The notes beneath the pieces are model-generated. The model made no database searches and was not told where the DNA came from. It saw only the letters and a list, made by a program, of their open reading frames with translations. Made by a program: the position numbers and the translations under genes. A stretch of 64,000 nt of DNA, taken from Atherix ibis (Eukaryota > Arthropoda > Insecta > Diptera > Athericidae). Below are positions 23,190 to 34,406 of the stretch, one piece after another; position 1 is the first letter of the stretch; each line of letters begins with the position of its first letter. The stretch lies in contig OY282605.1 in NCBI GenBank assembly GCA_958298945.1, positions 2,007,811 to 2,071,810 of the forward strand, in the 5' to 3' direction.

Positions 23190-26096
23190 GGAGGTCTCCG
23201 TACAAAAGGTCTTAACCAAGATGAATCTGATAGAAAAAAGCCTTGGCATGCTATTTAACAAAGAAAATGATGTCAGCATCGTTATCGATAATAAAACTAA
23301 TTAGCACTAGCTGCAAATAGATAGAAAACTATAGCTTCGAAAATGGCTATTTATTATTCCAATATTGGTCTACCGTCGCAGCCGATAACAATATATAGGA
23401 AGGAATCCGTGCATGGCTATTGGTCAGGCTTAATTAATGCATTCGATAATTTTGATCATATAGTCGTAGCATATAATACATGTATTTTTTGAAAATTTAA
23501 GCTACATTCGAGAGAAGAATCCTCCAAAAAAAATTTGGCCCTGTTCATGATGCGCTATCATAAAAAATCAAGTTCAATAGGAAAAGATGGCGTAGAGACT
23601 TAATCCGTATGAATGACTCATCAGGAAAGCTTATTAAGTTGAAAATTATTGTACCAATAATTGGGACAACCATTTTTTTTGAGCAGCATAAATCAGCTAC
23701 CCAAAAAATGAATTTTGATTAAATTTCTCTAACATCTGTTTTATTTAAAACTTATCATTCTACCATAAGAAGCCCAGATTATTCATATTAAATTTGTATT
23801 TCGCTTATTAAATGAAAATTTTCATATTAACTACTCTGATGAATATTCGTTTGATACGAGTAACTAAAATAGACCATATTACTTTACACATATTCTTTTC
23901 CACTTAAAGAAAAATTAAATATTACTACTAAAGAGTAGTAAAAAAATTAAATATTCCTACCAATACTAAAATTGGTTAAAAGTTTTTCATTGAATGAAAT
24001 TTAATTTTTAATATTTTACTTAAGCTCTAATGAAAATATAACTGAATTTAATAAATTATTTTGCAAAATTATAAGCAATTTTTTATGACCAAAAATAACT
24101 CTTTTGATTTTTCATTCTGTAAATTCCTCTACAATATGCATCATTAGTTTTTGTATTGCAAACAAATTCAAAATAATTTTTTTAATTAAATTATTATAAT
24201 TTAATCAAAGACTTAACATTTTTAAGTATTAAAATTAACATAGACAAAATTGTACTGAAGTAAAAACTTTAAAGGAAAAAAAAACTGTGATAATTTTTGA
24301 CCATCCGACAAGAATACTGTCATATGAAAGACACTAGATAGAATCTCTTTTATACAACGTAGTTGACTGCTCATCCTCATTTCGTTCGATGCAGTTTATT
24401 GTGATAATTTTTACCAAAGAATTCATACCGAAAGCTTTAATATAGGAGGATGAGCTTTTTGTGCTATGACAAAGGCAAAGATAATGAGGAAAAATTAGAT
24501 GTCGTTTAATAAAGTCGTTCCAAAGTAATTATTTCACATTTTCCTCGATGTTATGCTCATGAAATATTTTACGTCTGATCTCACCTCTAGCCAATAAGGA
24601 TGAAACTACATGTTGGGATATTGTCACGATGTTTCCCCATATCGTTTGAGAGACGCTTAGCCATTGTGTAGATACTCGTACTATCTATCGGTGCTCTAAT
24701 AAAAATAATTTTCTTCTACATCATGCCATTAGTCCTCTGGATATGGTTTGATGTTTTCGTCGAAATAGTAACTGTTAAATTTTCGAAATAGACTCTGGGA
24801 CTTGGTTCTGTTGCTATTGCTATTATAGTAATGAGAATAAATTGGTGTTAGGGTCACATGTTGATAGCACATATACGGCAGATGTTCATAGTCACAAGAT
24901 GGATCAGTAAATATCTACTCGTTCAAGTCTAATTTTTTTCAATTTTATTCTATTTTTTTTTTGTTGAGAAAACCAAATCTCACTTAATTTGATTCCCAAA
25001 AGAGTCTCTTCTCCCAAAGTTCCATCTACACATGGAAAAAAATTCAGCCCATTCATATGAGTCACAAAAAACAAGAAGGAGAATATCAAGTACAGGAAAA
25101 CTTTGGCATGTAATTACGTTAACTGTTCTACTAATTAAACTCATTAGGATACCGGTGCAGGTTAGTGAATAAAAAGGAAAACTTTTTCCATTAAATAGAA
25201 GACTTACGGTTAAGTGGATATGTGGGTGCTTTTAGACGAGTTGCAGCAACATAGATTTATAAATGAAAGTGGAAACTTTTCAGAATATGGATTAAATTAA
25301 TTATCAGTAACGGAAAGAATCTCTTCATTGTCCGAGTATATATAAAATTTATCCTTATTAACGCATTTCTAAATCAATCAGTTCCTATTTTCATTCAAAT
25401 ACTTTCTTACAGCTATAAATTTATTTATTCTTTCTTTCAAATTTATTATTCTTTCTGATGGATTAACGTTTATTGCAGGGTATCCAAATTGGAAAAAACT
25501 ATTTCTTATATTCTAGAAGATCTTTTTAATTAATTTTCATCGAAACGAAGTGCATAAATTAATTTTCTCAATTGCAAAAAACAGCATATTTTTAAAAAAA
25601 AATTGTATTAATTTGGTATAGTTTTCATAGAGAACAAATAGAACAAATCAATTTCGAATAAATTGTCATTAAATAAAAATTTCAATTTGGTATTGAAAAT
25701 TTCATTACGTATTGTTAAGGGTTTAATATTCAACACTGCTGTCCTATTTGAGCTCCTATAATATCAATTCGATTCAACCAACCTTCAATATTTATGTTCA
25801 ATGATGGTAAAATTTCGAAATTTGTGTTCAACATTCATGTTGGATATTTGAAAAGGTTCAATAAATGGAACTGAATTGTTTAGAATCTAGGCGCACCACC
25901 ATATAAGCTTAGTTCGAGAGTATGTGAAGTAGATTAGTAAATATGGACGACGTAGGCGAAATAGTTAGAACTCTTTCTCCCACTGTCGATTGCCAAAAGG
26001 CAGAAGCGGAAAACAAATTTTCTATAATTCGAGACCAATAATAGTCGCGAGAAGGAAATAGAGAATATTGGCATTTGAGTATAGTAACAAATTCTA

Positions 26097-26447
26097 TTGT
26101 ACAATGATATGGTGTGCCATTTCACCTTGAGTTTGTGTATTCAGCAAGCGACAGGACCTTTCCGAGAACAGTTCAGGTCGATCGGAATAATTTTAACTGA
26201 CTACAATCCGAATAGATTCAGGAATATGACACTGTACGAGTACATGCCATCTGCGTCCGTATTTAAAGTTTTCCTAATTGCTTCCATCATTGAAATTAAC
26301 ATCCTGCATAGAGAGTTAGCTAGTAGCCAACTAAAGGACAGAAGCCGGTATAATCGTATGGAAATGTCATTATCGGAGCCACTTTGTCCACACACTTGCT
26401 TAACTGTCATCCGTAAAAGCGGAGCGGATGCTTTTAAGTACAATTGA
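26097..26447 (+). CDS. Unrecognised 116-codon open frame
   Basis: Open on the plus strand, with a 92-codon frame antisense to it at 26201-26479, so at most one is real. Composition is more balanced than the flanks. Neither translation shows a domain, signal peptide or motif that I recognise. Could be part of an exon, an old repeat or chance. Confidence 0.15.
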   Translation: MYNDMVCHFTLSLCIQQATGPFREQFRSIGIILTDYNPNRFRNMTLYEYMPSASVFKVFLIASIIEINILHRELASSQLKDRSRYNRMEMSLSEPLCPHTCLTVIRKSGADAFKYN

Positions 26448-27671
26448 ACTACTAAACTTCGTTGAATAAATTCACCCACACATCCCCACCCTTTCCATTA
26501 GGCGAAGAAACGCACTTTACCCTTAAAGTGTACCAAACTAAATATATTCGTACACTGAACAGAATTGAACTTGGCAAGAAAATTTTGTAATTAGTTGATC
26601 AAATTATTCCTATTATAGAAGAAGCCTTTCATGACGCAATAGAAATTGTCTGGTTTATAATGTGTACTTGGAAAAGGTTGCCTAAACGTGACCTATGCAC
26701 TCTTTTTTATTGGTGCAACGTTGCAAGCCACCCTTTTCAGCATCATCGCCACCATCAGGAACTATTCAAAATCGAGAATATTCAGTTATCGATACTCCAA
26801 TGTGTGTGCGCACTTTTCATGGATCAATCCGAATGCATCCATGTGGATTCTAATTTGATTTACTAGCTGGTACGGTGAATTTTTTTCCCAAACTCACCAA
26901 ATTCAAGCGTAGTCAACGCATAGGCACTTCCTCTTTGAATGTCAATTTAAATAAAATTGTACTCAGATGGTACGCTCTAGTCAGTCACTTGGGACTAATT
27001 TGAAAAATTTATCGTATTAGTTTCAAATAAAAAGCGTATACCTTGAATAAGGGGACAGAGATTTTGCTTACTTTCGGTTAAGTGTATTAAAGTCAATTCC
27101 AACGAGTTTAAGTACTGTCTCTAAATTATACTATTTGATTTAGGGCATGTACTTATCCGTTGGGTTTATAAAATACATTCTGTCAAATAAGGTCATTCAA
27201 ATAGCCCGCGCAAACGATATGAAATAAATGGTTTGCTGTCAAGTTGGCACTAATATTTCTAATTGTTACGATTGAATTTTGGATGCAATCTGTCAACTAG
27301 TTTGGTTTTGTTAGTCAATGTAAAATGTGCTCTGCAATTTTTTATTTGGGAACAAAGAATTTGTCTAAAATTTTCGGTTGCCTATGAAATAGTTGTTCGG
27401 AAAGTAATTTCGTTTTTTTCTAACAGAGGACTTAATTGTATTTTTTCACAACCAACTTCAGCCTTAAGCCGTATATTCATATGTACTTTGATAGCTGACA
27501 TAGCAAGGCTTTCTTGTATAATAAAAAAATTTGATTGATTCTGCACAGTCGATTTTGGTTTATACCCTTTTAAATATGGAAAGTGAAAAACAGAATTTTC
27601 GGCATATTTTACTTTTTTACTATAGAAAAGATAAAAATGCTGTTTAAGCAAGAACAAAATTATTAGATATA

Positions 27672-28868
27672 CCAGGTGTATTAGTTTAATTCCGCTGTGT
27701 GGTTATAGATAGCGACAGTGAGCGTATTAAGCTACCATGGGCACGTCATACTTTTTTTATGAGTTTAACATCTGTCAACATTAATCATTGCACATTGTCA
27801 GCAATTTCGTACAACAACATACATTTTTCCTTTTGTAATCATGTCTAGTTTTGTGCTAGAAAAAGAGCAGAAATCGGCTGCCGAATCGCATCGAATGCTT
27901 ATGGAGGCCTATGGTGATAGTGCTTTATCGGAAACAATGTGTCAGGATTGGTTACGTCTGTTCAAAGACGGCAATTTTGACTTGTGGGACAAGAAGCGTG
28001 AAAATTGGCCTCGGAACGTTGAGGGCCATCAATTGCAGGCACTTTTGAACGAAGACCCAATCGCAAAAAATGCTCGCGCAGCAATTGGGTGTTACTCAAC
28101 TAGCCATTTCCATGCGTTTGCGTGCCATGGGGAAGATTGAAAAGATCGGAAAATGGGTGTCGCATGAATTAAACGATAGGCAGATGGAGCGACGCCAAAA
28201 CACATGCGAAATCTTGCTCGCCAGACAAAAGAGAAAGTCGTTCCGGTTTCGGATTGTGACAGCCGATAAAAAGTGAATATATTTCGAGAATCCTAAACGC
28301 AAGAAATCGTGGGTTGATCCCGGCCAACCATCAACATCTTCCCTAAGACCAAATCGCTTCGGACGGAAGATGATGCTGTGCATTTGGTGGGATCAGCAGG
28401 GTATCGTCTACTATGAGATGTTGGAACCTAGTGAAACTGTTAATGCCCACCGCTAACACCAACAACTGATAAAATTTCACCGTGATCTGCGTGAAAAAAG
28501 GACGGATTATCAACAAAGGCATGACAAGCTGTTTTTCCTTTACGAAAACGCACAATCGCACACGTCAAAAATGGTCCGAAACTACTTGGAGACACACAAC
28601 TGGGAGTTGCTACCCCACTCCGATTATTCACCAGACCTGGCCCTTTCCGCCTACCACCGGTTTTCGTCGATGGGCCACGCGCTCGCTGAGCAGCTCTCCG
28701 ATTCTTACAAAAACGTCCGAAAATGGCTTGATGAGTGGTTTTCCTCGAAAGAGAAGGAATTATTTTTGGCGTGGTATCCACAAATTGCCCCAGAGATAGG
28801 AAAAATGTGTAGCTAGCGAAGGCAAGTACTTTGATTAAATTTGTTTTTGCTTTCTATAAGAAAAACAA
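27672..28868 (+). mobile_element. M1 copy C: Mos1-like mariner nested in M2
   Basis: Begins CCAGGTGTATTAGTTTAATTCCGC after a TA (27670-27671). The 3' terminal inverted repeat is missing: sequence runs through the usual TTTGTTTTTGCTTTCTAT near 28856 and passes into M2. The junction therefore deleted about 60 bp of M1 and several hundred of M2. Confidence 0.9.
27841..28838 (+). pseudogene. M1 copy C transposase
   Basis: ATG at 27841 opens MSSFVLEKEQKSAAESHRML. A 12-codon in-frame deletion has removed most of the first helix-turn-helix segment. A frameshift near 28050 moves the frame to 28070-28276 (LGVTQLAISMRLRAMGKIEK), which stops right after TADKK where TGDEKW is expected. The second catalytic Asp is Glu (LYENAQSHTS) and the third is Ala (LALSAYHRF). 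The TAA at 28454-28456 is at the same codon as a stop in copy B. Ends at TAA 28836-28838. Inactive. Confidence 0.9.
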
Positions 28869-29230
28869 CAATTCTGAAATGTACTGTTATCAGTTGGACA
28901 AATTGAATGATTCACTTAAAGATAAAAGGCCAGAATTGGTCAATAGGAAAGGTATAGTGTTCCTACAGGATAATGTGAAACCACATACAAGTTTAACCAT
29001 TCTGCAAAAGCTTTTACAACTTGGATAGAATATACTGCCACACCCATCATATTCTCCAAACCTAGCACCTTCCGATTATAAATTGTTCCGGTCTCTCCAA
29101 AATTTTTTAAAACAGTAAAATGTTTAATTCAAATGAGGAGGTCAAAAATCACTTGGATCAGTTTTTTGCCAACAAAGAACAAAAATTTTATAACCGTGGA
29201 ATCCTGCTACTGCGAAAAAGATGACAAACA
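28869..29230 (+). pseudogene. M2 copy 1 transposase, C-terminal part
   Basis: Encodes SEMYCYQLDKLNDSLKDKRP and RKGIVFLQDNVKPHTSLT in one frame to 29026. It continues after a stop with ILPHPSYSPNLAPSDYKLF and HLDQFFANKEQKFYNRGI. Second and third catalytic Asp residues are present (FLQDN, APSDY) with 34 residues between them if the stop is read through. One of two decayed copies of this family in the window. Confidence 0.88.
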
Positions 29231-29539
29231 GTTTTAAATCAGACTGGACAATATTTAATTCAATAAAATATTAATTTACTATAAGAAAATCGTCTTTCAT
29301 TTTTATAAGAAAAACGAAATTACTTTCCGAAAAACCCAATATCTTTTGGTTGGTCGTAACTAATATTGAATATAGGCTTACGATGTTTAAAAAGGCTACG
29401 AGAAATTTTTGAAGACTTATCATATTGGGGTCGATATTTAATGTCTTCAATGGTGATGAAAAATTATCAATCTAACTTAAGCGAGATGGCTTAGGATCTG
29501 AACATGCCTTGCAAATATATTTATGCCATTTAAGTTGAT

Positions 29540-30110
29540 ATTTTGGACATGAAACGAGTCGCAGCATGGCTTGTTCTGAAGAATGGATATTTTGTTCAAA
29601 AATAGCGTCGCAAAAAGACTCTTCTTTTATAAAACGCATAATAACAGATGATGAAACATAGGTTTATGGATTTGACATGCAAACCAATCAGCAAACTTGG
29701 GAAAGGCGCTTTTATAACGAGCTGGTAGATACCTCAAAAGGCTTGTCTAAAATTCTAAAAATGAACGTGATGCTAACTGTTTTCTTTGATTATCGCGCGC
29801 TGTTGTTCGTTTGGAATATCTTCCGGAGGGGCCAACTGTCAACAAATAATATTTCCTAAGTATTTTAAAGCGTTTAAGAGAAAGTTTTCGCCAGTAATGG
29901 TCTGATTTGCTGTAAAATAATTCTTGCATTTTGCACCACAAAATCCACCTTTCCACATAACAATTACTGACTAAAATTTTTTTGGTGAAAAACGCAATGA
30001 ATCTCGTCAACTCCATTAAATATGGTGCTCCATGTGATATTTTGCCGTTTTTTCATTAACGTCATAGAGGAGAATTCGTAGAAGGACTTGACCTTCTTTA
30101 TTATTATCAT
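29540..30110 (+). pseudogene. M4-like mariner transposase remnant
   Basis: Scraps in order: MKRVAAWLVLKNGYFVQK (29548-29600), KRIITDDET-stop-VYGFDMQTNQQ (29636-29695), NVMLTVFFDYRALL (29763-29805), then CILHHKIHLST, FLVKNAMNLVNSI and APCDI (29920-30040). The motifs belong to the M4 type (GDExWVYGYD, VMLTVFFD, WILHHDNAP, APCDFF). The second catalytic Asp reads Lys. A TAG stands at the conserved Trp after GDE, as in the two larger M4 copies. No ends identified. Confidence 0.75.
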
Positions 30111-30529
30111 AAAATCACAAAAAAAAAATAAACAAATAAATAGGAAATTTTTGAAATTATTCTCAATAATCTAGGAGCATCTAAGTTACAATAATTTTGC
30201 TTGATTATTTTCTCTTGCATTCTTCATTAAAAATAGATCAAAATTTCCTGGAATTTTGTTCCTTAAGCATTTATCAAACTAATAAGTTTTGCAATGATTC
30301 TAATTAATTTTAGTGATTTTTTCCATTCGTTTTTATGGAGCAAAATGCATTTCAGGTATCATTTCTGAGAAGCAAAAAGCCTTCATCAATTTGGAAACAT
30401 AAAAATAAGAATTTGCGTGCACTCATATTTGCATGTTCGAGTAGTAATGGAAACGTAGATCTCGAACCAATAAACGAGGGTATTTCCTGAATTTCCTTTG
30501 AATTTTGTGTTTCCTTTCAATTTCCTTAC

Positions 30530-30754
30530 AATTCAAATACAGACAAGAGAGCTTCCTGCATAAGACCTTGGCGAAATCTGGGCACTATTTCTACCACTGG
30601 CTGGCATCCTTCTTGTATAAATAATGCTTGTCTTTGCGCATCCGTGCATATATTATTCAGGACCATAAGTAGCACTTTGATGCGACAGTCTTTGATGATA
30701 GCTCCGCGAGTATGTAGGCGTTTCGAATAGAAATGAGCTTTTGTCAAAAGCTTC
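30530..30754 (-). CDS. Candidate host exon, helical repeat-like
   Basis: On the minus strand the open segment is preceded by a pyrimidine-rich GTCTCTTGTAG acceptor (intron ends at 30755) and followed by GTAAGG at 30529-30524, a fair donor. Between them lie 225 bases, a multiple of three, entering and leaving in the same phase. The peptide (KLLTKAHFYSKRLHTRG... KVLLMVLNNICTDAQRQAL ... EGCQPVVEIVP ... EALLSVFEL) has the alternating helix pattern seen in armadillo-type repeats, but I cannot assign a protein. Its composition is more balanced than the neighbouring DNA. It is the best host-exon candidate in the window, though still unproven. Confidence 0.3.
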
Positions 30755-30799
30755 CTACAAGAGACCTTTACCATAGCAAATGTATACATTTGTGTATAT

Positions 30800-33700
30800 A
30801 ATCATTTTTTTCCCAACATTTCTCTTATTTCCTTTCTTCTCTTTTATACTCTGTACAACATAGAATACACCAACAATTCCTTAAGGTATTTGTTCATTCA
30901 TCTTGCATTATTCGTTTCCTTTTGTTTGTGTAAAGTATTCCCCAAGGTTCTTTGTTTTATCGAAAATAAGTACTCTGCAATTGCATAATGTCCTTCGACG
31001 CTTTCGCATTTCACCACTCTTCTCACCTGTTCTCTGCATTAAAGCTATAGGCAAATATGCCAAACATAAATCTTATAAGCTATTTGAATTATATTAAAAC
31101 CCTTCTTTCCAATTATGATTTTCTACTATATTCGACTGGTTGGTGCTCATTAATACGAGTATCTACTTTCATACTGTGATTGTGTGTATTCTGTATAAAA
31201 TGCTAATTGAATAAGGTTCATTATGAGCTAACATAAAGAACAAAAATGCAGCTCTCTAAAATTATTTAAAATATTAGAATTTAAATAACTGGAATTCATG
31301 GAAAAATATATCTATTAAAATGTGAGATGATTTTTTCATTTGAATTTTAATGCCGTTTCAAAAAAGCACTTTTAATCAAATCATATTTAAGGAGTATTTT
31401 ATTGTTAAATATTTTTTAATAAAACTTTACCTATAAAATATAGTAACTTCTATTTAATTAAAAAAAATATAAATGCAAGCATATTCGACCATTAATTTAA
31501 TATTAATTTCAACTTTTCTGATATTACGAGTATTTCACCCATTTATATAATACATATCCATAGATACAGTTATCATTATGATTTTATACCACTAAATACT
31601 TATGAAAATATGAAATTTTTACCTTAAAAGGATGAATATTTTTCTGACTGCTAGTAGTATTTTTTAATTTAATTAATTACTAAAATATTTTCCTCCCTTC
31701 TTTTCTTGCAAACAACTTTTCAAGTAGAATTTTCGTTTTATAAAATAATTTTCGAAAAAAAATTAATTATAAATAATCAAATTAATTTCACTTAACTCTC
31801 AACTTTTAATAAGACTATTTGTTTTAATTAGTAGTAAATATGAAACACTTAATCGATTTTGAATTTTTTCTTTGATGTTATGAAAGTGCACTTAAAAATA
31901 TTGTAATTTAACCCATCCAATTAGATACGATAGAGAAGAAAATATTTTCTAACTTAAATTGAGAAGCTAATTAATTTTCTTTAATAGTAAATAATGAGTT
32001 TGCATAAAATATTGTATGAACTAATATTTTAGTTCAGAAAATATTTATCGGGAATCCAAGAGTAAAAAAATACTAGTTTTCTTTTTGAAGAATTCCAGGC
32101 AAACTTTTATAATTATTTAATATAACATTAACTACATAATTTTGTGAGTAAATGTTTGTAAAAAATTATTTTTTACAACTTTTATAATAATTATTAAGAT
32201 ACGTATATCAATTGTTTCTTCTTGAATAGATATCAATTTAAGAATGTTTCCCATTATTCTGAAATGTTTTCAAAATGTATTCAAAATCAATTAAAGTTGA
32301 TCTCTCCGAAACGCTAATGTAAATGAGCAGTAAAGATCTTGGGATTTGATATCGTTATTTTTTTTAAAAATCATTTGCAAGAAAAAGTGTATTCGAATCA
32401 TCCAAAAGCAATTCAAAACTAAAGTATATATTAGACAGTTCGTCTAATACGCGATTTTCTCGGCGGAATCCTATCTGATCGTGTAAGTGTCCGATTTTTG
32501 GGCGCAGGCGTGCAAATTTCTCGCGTGGCAAGAATGTGGAAGGGGAATTTTGGCGAATCTTTAAATACTGTTCATTGCCAACTCATTATTTACGCTTCGT
32601 TTATTTTGATATTTGACAGCTCCCATATTTACTATGCTCCTGCATTTATTTATATTTATTTTTTTTGTGATAAATTTTATTTTATTTATTATTATACACT
32701 ATTGTACAAAGTGAAGGTTACCTGATGAAAATTTAAAAAAAATATAGTAGCAACAACTGCGTAATGTAGTGTATAGGAAAAAATATCGTACACGTATAGA
32801 TTTATAAATAAAATCTCAATAATATAAATTTTTTAATATAAAATGTTAATGTCAAAATAAATATTGAATTAAATATTTATACAAAAATAAAAAATTTAAA
32901 TGAAATTAAATAAACGAATTGAAATAATGAAAATAAATAAGTGAATGTGACAGCATATTTATAATATAAAGTAAATAAAATAAGAACAACAGCGATCAAC
33001 TAGACGATTCCTCAAAAAAAATTCACTAACCATTTGCATGATCGAACATATATTGTTTTATATAAGGACAAAAAAAATCCTTATTACTCGTGTAAATTGC
33101 TCGTGCATCGTGGATATCGATTTTTGCATATGTTCATTCAAGCAATTTTATTACAACTAAATTGATCGTGCAATGCACGAACTTTGCTTGCGAACAACCT
33201 GCATAAGCATATACACGAGCAAAAAATAGTAGAACTTTGTATATTAGATACACGGTATAATCTAAACATAAGAATAATATTTGACAACAAATTGAGGCTA
33301 TTAGTCAATAGAGTAAAGTCGTCGAAAATTTTGGCGTTCGGATAGACGCCTGCAAACAGAATAATATAGTTTTTTCATAAGTAGTCGTTATAGATTCAAC
33401 TTAAATATTCTTTCAAGTTTTCTAATATTTGCTACTGATATGTGTGTTTACTTTCAGATTAAAAGAAAAAATAACAGATGGCCCACATTGTACGAGCACA
33501 TTATGATAATATTCTAAAAATTGATTCCATTTAACAGAGACACAAAAATCCAAAACGATGAATATTTGTTAATTAATTTATTTAATTCCGATAATATTCT
33601 GCAATTAAATATGAGGAATTATATCATTCCATTACAAATGTTAGCCTAATAATCACCAGATAAATGCCGTCATAGCCCAGGCAGGGCTCAGTTTTATCTC

Positions 33701-34050
33701 CAACTCTTTTTCGTATTTTCATAAATTATTTCCTGACTATTACTTCTAATATAATCCAGTGTTTCACTGATGACAGGACTTTAAGATTTCTATATTCCAT
33801 GAAAATGGAACAGCAACGGATGCTGAACCTATTATATTCCTAAATAGAAAGCATATTACTTTGGGATCCTAAGAACTAGGTAAAACTCAATACTTCCAAT
33901 ATATAGTGCTGTCTCCAGAGCAAAATCGGAATCTTTAACCATTATATATAAATGACACTTGCATATTTAAAGCCGGAAAACCTTCTATTCTACGTATGTG
34001 CGTTAATGTGAACATCCGTTAGAATGACCGCATATTTAATATCACAAAAA
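30800..34050. other. AT-rich region, no recognised gene
   Basis: Mostly very AT-rich. Contains one 57 bp copy of a dispersed repeat at 32049-32105 and a GC-richer patch at 32460-32600. Short frames at 30903-31097 and 32498-32725 show no domain. Confidence 0.5.
32049..32105 (+). repeat. 57 bp dispersed repeat, copy 1
   Basis: Matches 35254-35310 in direct orientation: both begin CGGGAATC, contain ACTAGTTT(T)CTTTTTGAAG and end AATTCCAGGCAAACT. Flanks are unrelated. Confidence 0.85.
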
Positions 34051-34052
34051 TA

Positions 34053-34404
34053 CCAGGTGTATAAGCTTATATCCGCTGATTGGTCATATTTTGTGCCAGA
34101 AAAAGAGCATATGCGGGAAGCTCGACTTTTCTGCTTCAATTTGAAGAAATTGGCTGCCGAATCACATCGAATGCTTATGGAGGCCTATGGTGACCTCCAT
34201 AAGCATTCGATGTGATTCGGCTCGAGTGCTTTGCCTCGAAAAAGAAGGAATTTTTTTGGTGTGGTATCCACAAATTGCCCCAGAGATGGGAAAAATGTGT
34301 AGCTAGCGAAAGCAAGTACTTTGAATAAATTTGTTTTTGCTTTCTATGAAAAAAACATGTGTTTTTTTGACTAAAAAACAGCGAATTTAATTTTATACAC
34401 CTGG
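34053..34404 (+). mobile_element. M1 copy D: 352 bp deletion derivative with snapback
   Basis: Both ends are well preserved (CCAGGTGTATAAGCTTATAT and AATTTTATACACCTGG) and flanked by TA (34051-34052, 34405-34406). It keeps the start of the transposase frame up to LMEAYGD, then a perfect inverted copy of part of that same frame, then jumps to the last 60 codons and the 3' end. It is a short non-autonomous form that an M1 transposase could still recognise. Confidence 0.92.
34156..34221. repeat. Perfect 28 bp inverted repeat inside M1 copy D
   Basis: Arms 34156-34183 and 34194-34221 are exact reverse complements with a 10-base loop (CCTATGGTGA). The right arm copies transposase codons of the left arm backwards, the mark of a template switch during repair or replication. 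Confidence 0.95.
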
Positions 34405-34406
34405 TA

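Larger units (their letters stand above)
20557..27389. other. Long AT-rich region without a recognised gene
   Basis: Nearly 7 kb with no transposon, RNA gene or conserved domain that I can name. Open frames exist at 21288-21491 (T-rich), 22941-23189 and 26097-26479, described where worth noting. The rest is AT-rich with few frames. Confidence 0.5.
27390..29338 (+). mobile_element. M2 copy 1: mellifera-type mariner interrupted by M1 copy C
   Basis: The 5' part is 27390-27669. It begins GTTGTTCGGAAAGTAATTTCG, and an ATG at 27576 opens MESEKQNFRHILLFYYRKDKNAV, the typical start of mellifera-type mariner transposase. M1 copy C sits at 27672. The 3' part resumes at about 28869 and ends with CGAAATTACTTTCCGA...CCCA at 29338. 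The middle of the element (roughly the codons between KNAV and SSEMYCY) is missing, so the insertion was accompanied by loss of sequence. Confidence 0.88.
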
